64,000 nucleotides of DNA, from positions 1 through 64,000 of the forward strand of contig NZ_AWSA01000003.1 of NCBI RefSeq assembly GCF_000576595.1. Direction: 5' to 3'. The translations under genes were made by a program, and so were the position numbers. The notes beneath the pieces were generated by a model. That model did not search any database. It worked only from the letters and a program-made list of their open reading frames with translations, and was not told the origin of the DNA. The stretch's first letter is position 1, and every line of letters starts with the position of its first letter. Below are positions 1 through 8,429 of the stretch, piece after piece. Source of the DNA: Intrasporangium oryzae NRRL B-24470 (GTDB taxonomy: Bacteria > Actinomycetota > Actinomycetes > Actinomycetales > Dermatophilaceae).

Positions 1-23
1 CCTGTCAACGGTGTCTCGGGACA

Positions 24-521
24 TCACACCTCCGGGTACGTCACCAGCCGAACCTGCAGGGCCGCCACCTCGCCCTCGGGGTCGCGCAGGACGAGGCCCG
101 CGTTCACCGTGTGGAGGAACGCCGTCGCGAAGCCCTCGTCGCCGAGGCCGTCCGTGTAGGCCCGGTCGACGAGGTCGCGCAGGCCTCCGAGCTCGAGGTG
201 CACCACCTCGACGAGGCCGCCACCGACGTGGAGGTGGTCCTCCGGGCCCCACGCGGTCTCCTCGCGGACCTCACCTCCGTCGGCGAGAGGTGCGAGGGCG
301 GCAGCGCGCTCGGGCCCGGGTGCGACCGAGCCCCGGTGGACGGCATACAGGTCGGTGTCGGAGCGAGCGTCGTCGACGCCGGTGGCGCGCGAGCCACCGA
401 GGAAGACCGCCACCACGGAGTCGAGCCCGAGGAGCGCGTCGGCCAGCCGTTCGTCGTTCGGGCTGTCCAACCGGCCGTCCCGCTGTCCGTCCCGCTGTTT
501 GTCTGCGTCGCCTCGAGTCAT
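24..521 (-). CDS. Nucleotidyltransferase-domain protein, short
   Basis: 165-aa protein with a nucleotidyltransferase-fold signature near its N-terminal third: GGSRATG followed by SDTDLY, i.e. the GS...DxD metal-binding core of MNT/KNT-type enzymes. Such enzymes transfer a nucleotide to a small molecule or protein; the substrate is unknown. The start was placed at ATG 519-521 because a TACGCT -10 box (529-534) lies 7 nt upstream, the leaderless arrangement common in this window; a longer reading frame to 659 has no support. From memory many homologues are around 250 aa, so the C-terminus may be missing. It lies just downstream of the esterase gene, same strand, 46 nt apart. Confidence 0.7.
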   Translation of the reverse strand: MTRGDADKQRDGQRDGRLDSPNDERLADALLGLDSVVAVFLGGSRATGVDDARSDTDLYAVHRGSVAPGPERAAALAPLADGGEVREETAWGPEDHLHVGGGLVEVVHLELGGLRDLVDRAYTDGLGDEGFATAFLHTVNAGLVLRDPEGEVAALQVRLVTYPEV

Positions 522-528
522 GGCGCCG

Positions 529-534
529 AGCGTA
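529..534 (-). promoter_or_regulatory. -10 box (TACGCT) for the nucleotidyltransferase gene
   Basis: TACGCT sits 7 nt before the ATG at 521 with no Shine-Dalgarno, consistent with a leaderless transcript. Confidence 0.5.
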
Positions 535-567
535 GGGACGGCGGTCGCCTCCCGTCCCAGGGGTTTC

Positions 568-1701
568 TCACGCAGCGGGACGGAACCCCGGAAGCGACTG
601 CCCGAGCCAGGTGAGCGCCTGCGGGACGTAGGGCAGGAACACCGAGACGCGGTGCCCACCGGTCTTCAGCATGACCGTCGTCACCGACAACGGCGGGCGG
701 GCCTCGTGCAGGAACTGGGCCGTCGTCGGGTAGGCGAGCGAGTCGGACTTGCTCGCCATCACCCACATGGCGAGGGCCGGAGGGTTGGTGCGAGCCGTGT
801 GGACGAGGTCGTAGCCGCGCGCGGCCGCCGAGCCCGCCGTGATCGGGTCGTAGGAGCGGGAGAAGTCCGGCCGGAAGTAGCCCTCGAAGACGATCGACGC
901 CCCGAAGATGTCCGGGTGGCGCACGCCGAGCATCGCGGAGCACCAGCCGCCGAAGGAGTAGCCCATGACCGCCCACGACGACCGCGTCGTCTGGGCGCGG
1001 AAGTGGCCGACGACCCAGCTCGGGATGTCGCGGGCCAACCACGTCTCGTCCAGGGGACCGGAGAGCGCCGGCGCGTCCACGCACTCGGTGTCGAGCGAGC
1101 CGGGGTTGTTGATCTGGGGCATCACGACGATGGACGGCGCGATCTGGTGCGAGGCGATGAGCGCGTCCATCGTCTGGTCGATGTGGATCATCCCGAGGTA
1201 GGCGTCGGGGTGCCCTGGGTATCCGTGCAGTCCCATGATCACGGGGTACCGCTTCGGCGAGCTCGGGTCGTAGCCCGGCGGGAGGTAGACGATGACCGCT
1301 CCTCGTATGCCGCTGCGGGGCCCCATCACCGTGTAGCGCTGGATGCGCTGCCCGGGCGAGGGCAGGGGCGGCAGCACCGTGGGCGCGTGCAGCTCCGTCA
1401 GGCCGGCGCCGTGCACCTTCGCGTCGACGGCCTGGCGCGCCGTCCCACCGTTGTGCATCGACGTCGTGGTGGCGTTGGCTCCGAGAAGGTCGCTCCAGCT
1501 GATGTAGAACAGGTACTGGTCGTTGAGGACCGCCGCCGAGAGGATGACGACGGTGAGGCTGAGCGCGATCGCCTCGGCCCCCCGCGCTGCGATGCCGACC
1601 CAGCGCCGCCTCGCGCGCGGCAGGCCCAGGACGAGCACGAGGAAGAGGATGATGGCGACCGCCGCCAGTACGGCGAGGAGCGCGCCGCTCGTCAGCTCCA
1701 T
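568..1701 (-). CDS. Membrane-anchored alpha/beta-hydrolase esterase (esterase D / mycolyltransferase-like)
   Basis: 377 aa. One N-terminal membrane helix (about residues 5-30, rich in Leu/Val/Ala) is followed by an extracellular esterase domain: a VIVYLPPGY strand, the HGYPGHP loop, the nucleophile elbow GYSFGGW (Ser) and a late His. The fold matches the PF00756 putative-esterase family, which includes Fbp/antigen-85 mycolyltransferases and esterase D. Secretion makes a cell-envelope ester substrate likely; the actual substrate is unknown. Start ATG 1699-1701 is preceded by GGAGGAACC; the longer open frame upstream is low-complexity and has no ribosome site. A -10-like TAACCT lies near 1752-1757. 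Confidence 0.8.
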   Translation of the reverse strand: MELTSGALLAVLAAVAIILFLVLVLGLPRARRRWVGIAARGAEAIALSLTVVILSAAVLNDQYLFYISWSDLLGANATTTSMHNGGTARQAVDAKVHGAGLTELHAPTVLPPLPSPGQRIQRYTVMGPRSGIRGAVIVYLPPGYDPSSPKRYPVIMGLHGYPGHPDAYLGMIHIDQTMDALIASHQIAPSIVVMPQINNPGSLDTECVDAPALSGPLDETWLARDIPSWVVGHFRAQTTRSSWAVMGYSFGGWCSAMLGVRHPDIFGASIVFEGYFRPDFSRSYDPITAGSAAARGYDLVHTARTNPPALAMWVMASKSDSLAYPTTAQFLHEARPPLSVTTVMLKTGGHRVSVFLPYVPQALTWLGQSLPGFRPAA

Positions 1702-2086
1702 GGTTCCTCCTCGACGTGGGCGCTGATGGCGCCCGCGGTGTCCTGTCTGCGAGGTTAGGCAGGCAGCTTGTGAGGTTCGCGGACGGATGCTGGGAGTTGC
1801 CGGGGCCGTTCCTGAGCGCGGGTCGAGGTCACCCTGAGCCCAGTCCGAGGGCCCCGTCCCCGCCCGCGGCCTGGCCCCCGATGTGCGGAACCGTTCCGCG
1901 TCCCGTCGCAACGGAATAGGCTCTGATGTCGAAAGCAACCGACGGGTGGTCGGCCCCAGGCAGCGGGGGCCGGCCGCCCGTCGGCATGTTCCGCCCCTGC
2001 CCTCGTCCCTGAAGACCGTCGCCCGGACGGCCGGGCCGGAGTCCCCGCCCCTTCTGGTCCGCGGGTTCGTCGCGCGTGCCCGCCCG
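1702..2086. other. Non-coding divergent promoter region
   Basis: About 385 nt between the divergent esterase and helicase genes. It holds a plus-strand TAGGCT (1917-1922) and a 28-codon ATG frame at 1926-2012 that ends before the helicase start; the ORF has no recognisable motif and may be chance. No RNA gene was recognised. Confidence 0.4.
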
Positions 2087-2090
2087 GCGG

Positions 2091-2096
2091 CATACT
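2091..2096 (+). promoter_or_regulatory. -10 box (CATACT) of the helicase gene
   Basis: CATACT, 6 nt before GTG 2103, overlaps a copy of the GCGGCATAC motif (2087-2095). The spacing indicates a leaderless mRNA. Confidence 0.5.
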
Positions 2097-2102
2097 CACG
2101 GG

Positions 2103-4646
2103 GTGAAGAACCTCAACGAGCGGATCCCGCGGGACCCCGATCCCGACGCCCTCTACGAGGTGTTCACCGAGTGGACCTCCGAGCGGGGGCTCACGCTCTA
2201 CCCGCACCAGGAGGAGGCCTTCCTCGAGGTCCTGAGCGGCAGCAACGTCATCCTCGCGACGCCGACGGGCTCGGGGAAGTCGCTCGTCGCGACCGCCGCC
2301 CACTTCACGGCGCTCGCCGAGGATCGTGTCAGCTTCTACACCGCACCGATCAAGGCGCTCGTATCGGAGAAGTTCTTCGCGCTCTGCGAGCAGTTCGGCG
2401 CCGACAACGTCGGGATGATCACCGGTGACGCGACGGTCAACGGCGACGCCCCGATCATCTGCTGCACGGCGGAGATCCTCGCCAACCTCGCCCTGCGCGA
2501 GGGCCCGGCCGCCGACATCGGGCTCGTCATCATGGACGAGTTCCACTTCTACTCCGAGCCCGACCGCGGCTGGGCGTGGCAGGTGCCGATCCTCGAGCTG
2601 CCGCAGGCGCAGTTCGTCCTCATGTCGGCGACCCTCGGCGACGTCACGATGTTCCGCGATGACCTCACCCGCCGGACCGGCCGCTCGACGGCCGTCATCG
2701 CCGGCACGGAGCGCCCGGTCCCCCTCGAGTTCTCGTATGCCGTGACGCCCCTCCACGAGACGATCGAGGAGCTGCTCGAGAAGGACCGCGCGCCGATCTA
2801 CGTCGTCCACTTCACGCAGGCGGCCGCGCTCGAGCGGGCGCAGAGTCTCATGGGCGTCAAGATCACGAGCCGCGAGGAACGCGACGCGATCGCCGAGCGG
2901 ATCGGCGGGTTCCGCTTCGGGGCCGGCTTCGGGCGGACCCTCTCGCGCCTCGTCCGGCACGGCATCGGCGTCCACCACGCGGGCATGCTGCCCAAGTACC
3001 GTCGCCTCGTCGAGCAGCTCGCGCAGGACGGCCTGCTCAAGGTGATCTGCGGCACCGACACGCTCGGCGTCGGCATCAACGTCCCCATCCGAACCGTCCT
3101 GCTCACCGGCCTGACGAAGTTCGACGGGACGAAGCAGCGCACGCTCAAGGCGCGCGAGTTCCACCAGATCGTCGGCCGGGCCGGCCGCGCCGGGTTCGAC
3201 GCACGCGGCTGGGTCGTCGCCCAGGCCCCGGAGCACGTCATCGACAACCTCCGCGCCGTCGAGAAGGCCGGCGACGACCCCAAGAAGCAGAAGAAGATCC
3301 CGCGCAAGAAGGCGCCGGAGGGGTTCGTCGGCTGGTCCGAGGAGACCTTCGAGCGGCTCATCGCGGCCGAGCCCGAGCCGCTCCAGCCGCGGATGCGGGT
3401 GTCGCACTCGATGCTCGTCAACCTCCTTGCCCGAGAAGGCAACCCGGTCGCCCACGCAGTGCGGCTCCTGTCCGACAACCATCACGAGGCCAAGGACCAG
3501 CGGCGCCTCCAGCGGCACGCACTCGTCCTCGCGAAGGAGCTCATCACCTCCGGCGTCGTCGAGCGGCTCCCCACGGCCGAGGCGTCGGGGCGGCGCCACG
3601 CCCTCACGATCGACCTCCAGCGCGACTTCGCCCTCAACCAGCCGCTCGCGCCCTTCGCGCTCGCCGTCATGGACACCCTCGACCCCGACTCCGACACCTA
3701 CGCCCGCGACATCGTCTCCGTCATCGAGGCGATCCTCGAGGACCCCCGCCAGGTTCTCTGGGCCCAGGAGTTCAAGGCCCGGGGCGAGGCCGTCGCCGCG
3801 ATGAAGCTCGACGGGATCGAGTACGAGGAGCGGATGGAGCGGCTCGAGGAGGTCACGTGGCCCAAGCCGTTGGCCGACCTCCTCGAGGTGACGCTCACGG
3901 CATACCGCCAGACCCACCCGTGGCTCTCGGCGGACGCGCTCTCGCCGAAGTCCGTCGTCCGCGAGATGTACGAGCGTGGCATGACGTTCAACGAGTTCGT
4001 CTCCGCCTACGGGCTGTCGCGGTCGGAAGGGCTGCTGCTGCGCTACCTCACCGACGCCTATCGGACCCTGCGCCACACGGTGCCCGAGTCGGCGCGCACC
4101 GAGGAGCTCGAGGACATCATCGAGTGGCTCGGCGAGCTCGTCCGCCAGACCGACTCGAGCCTGCTCGACGAGTGGGAGGATCTCGTCAACCCGTCCGAGG
4201 CGCTCGCTCACCAGGCCGAGGTCGCGCCGCCGGCACGTCCGCTCACCGCCAACGAGCGCGCCTTCACCGTCATGATCCGCAACGCGATGTTCCACCGGGT
4301 CGAGCTCGCGTCGCGCGACCAGTGGGAGTCGCTTGGGGAGCTCGAGGCCCGGGTCGCCGAGCTGACCGACCCGCCCCGCAAGGTCGTCATGGACGCCGAC
4401 GCGTGGAACGACGCCCTCGGCGCCTACTACGACGACCACGACGCCATCGCGACCGACCAGGAGGCCCGCTCCCCCGCGCTGCTCCAGGTCGAGAAGACCC
4501 CGACCGAGTGGCGGCTGCGCCAGGTCGTCGTCGACCCCGACGGCGACAAGGACTGGGGCATCGTCGCGACCGTCGACCTGCCGGCGAGCGACGAGGTCGG
4601 CGCGGCCGTCCTCACCGTGACCGGATTCGAGCGGCTCGGTGGGTGA
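2103..4646 (+). CDS. DEAD/DEAH-box RNA helicase, Ski2-like, with DUF3516 C-terminus
   Basis: 847-aa superfamily 2 helicase. Motif I is ATPTGSGKS (about residues 52-60), motif II is MDEFH (about 145), motif III is SAT, and motif VI is HQIVGRAGRAGFD (about 350). The RNA-helicase core of the Ski2/Mtr4/Dob1 type is followed by a long C-terminal region of the DUF3516 kind found on actinobacterial homologues. It probably unwinds structured RNA during processing or decay, coupled to ATP hydrolysis; no bacterial substrate can be named from sequence. GTG 2103 is chosen over GTG 2076 because of the -10 box 6 nt upstream. The next gene overlaps by 8 nt, so the two are probably co-translated. Confidence 0.9.
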   Translation: MKNLNERIPRDPDPDALYEVFTEWTSERGLTLYPHQEEAFLEVLSGSNVILATPTGSGKSLVATAAHFTALAEDRVSFYTAPIKALVSEKFFALCEQFGADNVGMITGDATVNGDAPIICCTAEILANLALREGPAADIGLVIMDEFHFYSEPDRGWAWQVPILELPQAQFVLMSATLGDVTMFRDDLTRRTGRSTAVIAGTERPVPLEFSYAVTPLHETIEELLEKDRAPIYVVHFTQAAALERAQSLMGVKITSREERDAIAERIGGFRFGAGFGRTLSRLVRHGIGVHHAGMLPKYRRLVEQLAQDGLLKVICGTDTLGVGINVPIRTVLLTGLTKFDGTKQRTLKAREFHQIVGRAGRAGFDARGWVVAQAPEHVIDNLRAVEKAGDDPKKQKKIPRKKAPEGFVGWSEETFERLIAAEPEPLQPRMRVSHSMLVNLLAREGNPVAHAVRLLSDNHHEAKDQRRLQRHALVLAKELITSGVVERLPTAEASGRRHALTIDLQRDFALNQPLAPFALAVMDTLDPDSDTYARDIVSVIEAILEDPRQVLWAQEFKARGEAVAAMKLDGIEYEERMERLEEVTWPKPLADLLEVTLTAYRQTHPWLSADALSPKSVVREMYERGMTFNEFVSAYGLSRSEGLLLRYLTDAYRTLRHTVPESARTEELEDIIEWLGELVRQTDSSLLDEWEDLVNPSEALAHQAEVAPPARPLTANERAFTVMIRNAMFHRVELASRDQWESLGELEARVAELTDPPRKVVMDADAWNDALGAYYDDHDAIATDQEARSPALLQVEKTPTEWRLRQVVVDPDGDKDWGIVATVDLPASDEVGAAVLTVTGFERLGG

Positions 4647-5472
4647 CCTTCCCGGCTCGGAGACGTTCGTCGCGACTCCCGACCGCGGCGGCAACGGCAC
4701 CGGGGTGCTCGTCCTCTCGGGGTCGAGCGGACGGGTGGAGCGGGACCGCGCGGAGCTGCTCGCCGCCGCCGGGGTCGCCGCCCTGACCTACCGCTGGTTC
4801 GGCGGCTCGGATGGCCCCGATGGCATCTGCGAGCACCCCCTCGAGTCGTTCTCCTGGGCCGTGGAACGCCTTGCGGCGCAGTGCGACCGGGTCGTCCTCA
4901 TGGGCGCCTCCAAGACGGCTGAGGCCTTCCTCCTATATGCCGCTGACGACCCTCGCGTCGACGCCGTCGTCGCGCTCGCGCCGAGTCACGTCGCGTGGGC
5001 CAACGTCGGCCCGGGGGCGGACGGTGCGGTGCGCCCGTGCCGGTCGTCATGGAGCCGTGGCGGGGTGCCGGTGCCCTTCGTCCCCTATGACGACGACATC
5101 GCCGTCGACACCGACCCACCGGCCTTCGAACCGGTCTACCGGGGCAGCCTGCGCACCTTCGCCGACCGGGTCGAGGCGGCACGGATTCCGGTCGAGCGGT
5201 TCTTCGGCGACGTGCTGCTCGTCGCCGGCGGTGACGACCGGGTCTGGCCGGCGCTCGACTTCGCTCGGGAGATCCAGGCCCGGCGAGCGGCATACGACCT
5301 GCCGACGACGCTGGTGACGCATCCCGGGGCGGGACACCGCGTGATCCTGCCCGGAGAGTCCGTGGCCGAAGGTGGGATGCGGATGGCGCGGGGCGGCACC
5401 GAGGCGGCCGACCGCGAGCTGGGCCGGCTCGCCTGGCCGCTCGTGCGACGCGTCCTCGATCTGAACTCCTGA
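4639..5472 (+). CDS. Alpha/beta hydrolase (BAAT/acyl-CoA thioesterase-like)
   Basis: 277 aa. The nucleophile elbow is GASKTAE, typical of the acyl-CoA thioester hydrolase / bile-acid acyltransferase C-terminal domain (GxSxxAE), followed by an Asp in GGDDRVW and a His in GAGHRV that would complete the triad. No signal peptide, so cytoplasmic. Starts at GTG 4639, overlapping the helicase end by 8 nt, which suggests translational coupling, though no functional link to RNA metabolism is evident. Substrate unknown. Confidence 0.8.
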   Translation: MGDLPGSETFVATPDRGGNGTGVLVLSGSSGRVERDRAELLAAAGVAALTYRWFGGSDGPDGICEHPLESFSWAVERLAAQCDRVVLMGASKTAEAFLLYAADDPRVDAVVALAPSHVAWANVGPGADGAVRPCRSSWSRGGVPVPFVPYDDDIAVDTDPPAFEPVYRGSLRTFADRVEAARIPVERFFGDVLLVAGGDDRVWPALDFAREIQARRAAYDLPTTLVTHPGAGHRVILPGESVAEGGMRMARGGTEAADRELGRLAWPLVRRVLDLNS

Positions 5473-5665
5473 GCCATTACGCCTGACCCCTGAGACCGCC
5501 CAGCCCCACCACCACACCAACTCCGCCCCGGCGGACTCGGCGGGCTCTCCGAGGCCCGAACCAACGCAACAACTCCGCCCCGGCGAAGAAGCAGGGTGCC
5601 GAGCCGTGAGGCGAGGCCCCGAAACGGGTATGCGTCCGGAGGGCCACGGATGCACCGTGGGCTGA
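5473..5665. other. Intergenic region with a direct repeat
   Basis: About 190 nt without a gene. The segment CAACTCCGCCCCGGCG occurs twice, near 5518 and 5571, as a direct repeat. Nothing else recognised. Confidence 0.4.
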
Positions 5666-5671
5666 GAGGAT
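5666..5671 (+). promoter_or_regulatory. -10-like box (GAGGAT) of the DUF1206 gene
   Basis: GAGGAT 7 nt before ATG 5679; same spacing as the other leaderless starts in the window but a weaker box. Confidence 0.35.
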
Positions 5672-5678
5672 CGCGGGC

Positions 5679-6464
5679 ATGGACACGTCGGACGTCAAGC
5701 AGATCTCGCGGCAGGCCAGCAACAACCCAGCACTCGAGACCCTCGCGCGGGTGGGTTACGCCGTCAACGGGGTCCTCCACATCATGATCGGCCTCATCGC
5801 GCTCCAGCTCGCGTGGGCCGCCTCCTCGACGAGCGCAGACCAGACCGGTGCTCTCGGGGCCCTCTCCGACAACACGTTCGGCCGGATCACGCTGTGGGTC
5901 GCGGTCATCGGCTGGCTCGGCCTCGCCGTCTGGCAGATCACCGATGCGATCTCCGGCTCGTTCGAGACGAGCGACCGGCTCAAGGCCGCAGCCAAGGCCG
6001 TCCTCTACCTCGCACTCTCGTGGACGGCGTTCCGGTTCGCGCAGGGCACGAAGTCGTCGGGCAAGCAGCAGACGACCGACTTCACGGCATCCCTCATGTC
6101 GAAGCCCTTCGGGGTGTGGCTCGTCGGGCTGGTGGGCCTGGTCATCATCGGCGTCGGCGTCTACCACGTCGTCAAGGGCTGGAAGCAGACGTTCCTGCGC
6201 GACCTCGAGACCCACCCGGGCGACTTCATTGTCAAGGCGGGTCGGTTCGGCTACATCGCGAAGGGCGTCGCCCTGGCGATCGTCGGCGGCCTCTTCGTCC
6301 TCGCCGCGATCCGCCACAAGCCGAGCGAGTCGCGGGGGCTCGACGGCGCCCTGCGCAACCTCCTCGGCGCGCCGGCAGGGCAGCTGCTCCTGACGCTCGT
6401 CGCGGTCGGGCTCATCGCGTTCGGTGTCTACTGCTTCGGCCGCGCGCGCCACGCGGAGGTCTGA
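5679..6464 (+). CDS. DUF1206 integral membrane protein
   Basis: 261 aa with about six membrane helices arranged as three repeats of a two-helix unit, each beginning with an aromatic/Gly segment such as ARVGYAVNGVLHIMIG, KPFGVWLVGLVGL and GRFGYIAKG. This is the DUF1206 architecture, common in actinobacteria; function not established. The start ATG is supported by a -10-like box 7 nt upstream. A strong hairpin follows the stop, so it is probably monocistronic. Confidence 0.85.
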   Translation: MDTSDVKQISRQASNNPALETLARVGYAVNGVLHIMIGLIALQLAWAASSTSADQTGALGALSDNTFGRITLWVAVIGWLGLAVWQITDAISGSFETSDRLKAAAKAVLYLALSWTAFRFAQGTKSSGKQQTTDFTASLMSKPFGVWLVGLVGLVIIGVGVYHVVKGWKQTFLRDLETHPGDFIVKAGRFGYIAKGVALAIVGGLFVLAAIRHKPSESRGLDGALRNLLGAPAGQLLLTLVAVGLIAFGVYCFGRARHAEV

Positions 6465-6485
6465 GCGCACTCTGCCCTCGGGTCA

Positions 6486-6524
6486 CGGCCCGGCGACACC
6501 GCGCGAGGCGGTGTCGCCGGGCCG
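6486..6524. terminator. Terminator-like hairpin, 17-bp perfect stem
   Basis: Arms 6486-6502 and 6508-6524 are perfectly complementary with a 5-nt loop, 21 nt after the DUF1206 stop. There is no clear T-tract; it lies between convergent genes and could act in both directions. Confidence 0.65.
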
Positions 6525-6553
6525 CGCGGCTCGGGTGCAGGTGTCCGAGCGCC

Positions 6554-6590
6554 CTACGTCACTGCCCAGGATTGGTGAGCAGTGCCGTAG
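6554..6590. repeat. Palindromic intergenic repeat, copy A
   Basis: Imperfect palindrome with core TACGTCACTGCCCA and TGAGCAGTGCCGTA around a 7-nt loop. One arm carries GTCAC and the other GGCAC, so it is a mixed copy. Member of the repeat family also at 6618, 9992, 19518 and 55790-55951. Confidence 0.75.
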
Positions 6591-6617
6591 CGCGCGGCAG
6601 GCCCGCTCCCGGGGCCC

Positions 6618-6654
6618 TTACGTCACTGCCCAGCGTTGTTGGGCAGTGACGTAG
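6618..6654. repeat. Palindromic intergenic repeat, copy B
   Basis: Near-perfect palindrome TTACGTCACTGCCCA / TGGGCAGTGACGTAG with a 7-nt loop, 28 nt after copy A and just beyond the stop of the DUF1345 gene on the other strand. Confidence 0.75.
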
Positions 6655-6668
6655 CGCGCGGGGTGGGC

Positions 6669-7316
6669 CTACCCGCCTCCGCTGCCGCCCGAGCCGAAGC
6701 CGGCGACGAGGTTGATCGTGGCGGCGATGACGACCGTGCCGTAGAGGTAGGCGAGCATCGTGTGACCGAGGACGATGCGACGGATGTCCGAGGTCTTGAG
6801 GTCCGTGTCGGAGACCTGGTAGGCCATCCCGAGGTTGAACGAGAAGTAGGCGAAGTCCGAGAAGGTCGGGTCCTCGTCCTGGTTGAAGTCGATCGGCGGC
6901 CTGGGGCTCGCGTAATAGACCCGGGCGTAGCGCAGCAGGTAGACGGTGTGGACACAGAGCCAGCCCACCGCGACCGCGACGACGCCGATGAGGGCATCCA
7001 CGACCTGCGCCGTCCCTTTGGCCGTGCTGCCGATGAGGAGGGCACCGACTCCGCAGAGGCTCGCGAGTCCCACGAGGATGACGACGACGTCGTACCAGGC
7101 AGCGTCACCGTCGCGACCAGCGACCTTCTCCCTCGTGGACGGCGCGTCATGGCGCATGACGTGCCTGAGCAGGGGCAGGGCGAAGACGAGGCCTCCCACG
7201 ATGAACCCCGCGAGGCCGTGGGTGAGCGGCTCTCCCGCCTGGCCGAGCGGAAGCGCGAATCCGGCGATCATGCCGACGACGAGGGCGACTGCGAGCCGCC
7301 GGCGGATGGTGGGCAC
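6669..7316 (-). CDS. DUF1345 integral membrane protein
   Basis: 215 aa with about five membrane helices; the conserved DUF1345 (PF07077) block FSDFAYFSFNLGMAYQVSDT is visible around residues 150-170, ending in a helix near the C-terminus and a Gly/Ser tail. Function of the family is unknown; similarity to voltage-gated channel pores has been suggested for the FxYFS motif but is not proven. Start GTG 7316 has TAGCGT 6 nt upstream (7323-7328), the leaderless arrangement. Divergent from the diacylglycerol-kinase-like gene. Confidence 0.85.
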   Translation of the reverse strand: MPTIRRRLAVALVVGMIAGFALPLGQAGEPLTHGLAGFIVGGLVFALPLLRHVMRHDAPSTREKVAGRDGDAAWYDVVVILVGLASLCGVGALLIGSTAKGTAQVVDALIGVVAVAVGWLCVHTVYLLRYARVYYASPRPPIDFNQDEDPTFSDFAYFSFNLGMAYQVSDTDLKTSDIRRIVLGHTMLAYLYGTVVIAATINLVAGFGSGGSGGG

Positions 7317-7322
7317 GTTCGG

Positions 7323-7328
7323 ACGCTA
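7323..7328 (-). promoter_or_regulatory. -10 box (TAGCGT) of the DUF1345 gene
   Basis: TAGCGT, 6 nt before GTG 7316, no Shine-Dalgarno. Confidence 0.5.
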
Positions 7329-7495
7329 CTCCGCGTCGATCGGACCGCGCTGGACGCTCGCCGAACGCCAGCCGAGAGCGCGCCGGACGCGCGCCGGGTG
7401 TCGGCCACCGCGCCGACCCGGCCGTGGTCGGCAGGACCACCGATCGGGTATGTCGATCGGTGGTCGCGCATCCCCGTTGCCGCCCGCCCCGACCC

Positions 7496-7501
7496 TAGGA
7501 T
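7496..7501 (+). promoter_or_regulatory. -10 box (TAGGAT) of the lipid kinase operon
   Basis: TAGGAT, 7 nt before ATG 7509; leaderless spacing. A short dyad around 7441-7460 (CGATCGGGTATGTCGATCG) lies upstream and could bind a regulator. Confidence 0.5.
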
Positions 7502-7508
7502 CCGAGAC

Positions 7509-8429
7509 ATGGCCGACCTTGCCGCACCCGTGCGCCGCAGCCTCACCGTCGTCGTCAACCCGACGAAGGTCGAGGAGCTCGACGCCGCCAAGAAGGTCGT
7601 CGCCGACGCGTGCGCCCTCCACGGCTGGGAGTCCCCCCGCTGGATCGAGACCACGGCGGAGGAGACCGGCGAGAAGCAGGGGCGCGAGGCCGTCGAGTCC
7701 GGCGCCGACGTCGTCGCGTCCCTGGGAGGCGACGGCACCGTCCGCGCCGTCGCCTCGGCGCTCGTCGGGACCGAGGTCGCCCTGGGGCTCCTCCCCGGTG
7801 GCACCGGCAACCTCCTCGCGCGCAACCTCGACCTGCCCATCGACACGCTCGAGAACGCCGTCGAGGCGCTCCTGACCGGCTCCGAGCGGCGCATCGACGT
7901 CGGTTACGCCGCAGTGGGGGAGCAGCCCGAGGAGGTCTTCCTCGTCATGACCGGCCTCGGTCTCGACGGCGAGATCATGGCCGGCACCAGCGAGAAGGTG
8001 AAGGCGGCCGTCGGCTGGGGCGCCTATGTCCTCGCTGCCGCGGGCAAGGTCTTCAGCCGTGGCTTCTCCGTCACGGTCGAGGGGGGCAGCGAGATCCCGC
8101 TCCGGCGGCACGCCCGCACTGTGGTCATCGGCAACTGTGGCACTCTTCAAGGCGGCATCGAGCTCCTGCCCGACGCGCAGCTCGACGACGGCCTCCTCGA
8201 CGGCGTCATCATCGCGCCGAAGGGCGCCCTCGGCTGGGGCTCCGTCCTCGTCGACGTCGCGACCCGACACCGCGCCGGACACCGCCGCCTCGACCGGCTC
8301 AAGGGCGCACGTCTCCGGATCAGGGCAGCGGAGGCAGTCGAGGTCGAGATCGACGGCGACCCCATCGGCGAGCACCGCGAGCTCTCCGTGCGCGTCGAGC
8401 CCCGGTCACTGGTGGTGCGCGTTGGCTGA
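7509..8429 (+). CDS. Diacylglycerol kinase family lipid kinase
   Basis: 306 aa. The catalytic domain begins with VVVNPTK, contains the nucleotide-binding GGDGTVRAVASALV motif (about residues 75-90) and the PGGTGNLLARNL substrate/metal motif (about 98-110), all typical of the DAGK/sphingosine kinase/YegS family. It phosphorylates a lipid alcohol such as diacylglycerol or a related lipid. Cytoplasmic or membrane-peripheral. First gene of a three-gene operon with two PAP2 phosphatases that could remove the phosphate again, which suggests a phospholipid or undecaprenyl/phosphatidate turnover cycle. A leaderless -10 box precedes the ATG. Confidence 0.9.
   Translation: MADLAAPVRRSLTVVVNPTKVEELDAAKKVVADACALHGWESPRWIETTAEETGEKQGREAVESGADVVASLGGDGTVRAVASALVGTEVALGLLPGGTGNLLARNLDLPIDTLENAVEALLTGSERRIDVGYAAVGEQPEEVFLVMTGLGLDGEIMAGTSEKVKAAVGWGAYVLAAAGKVFSRGFSVTVEGGSEIPLRRHARTVVIGNCGTLQGGIELLPDAQLDDGLLDGVIIAPKGALGWGSVLVDVATRHRAGHRRLDRLKGARLRIRAAEAVEVEIDGDPIGEHRELSVRVEPRSLVVRVG

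Noticed and set aside
24-1701. Toxin-antitoxin (MNT/HEPN) module
   Set aside because: The nucleotidyltransferase has no HEPN partner; its neighbour is a secreted esterase.
1755-4700. 981-codon minus-strand reading frame
   Set aside because: Antisense shadow of the helicase gene, with low-complexity charged sequence and no domain.
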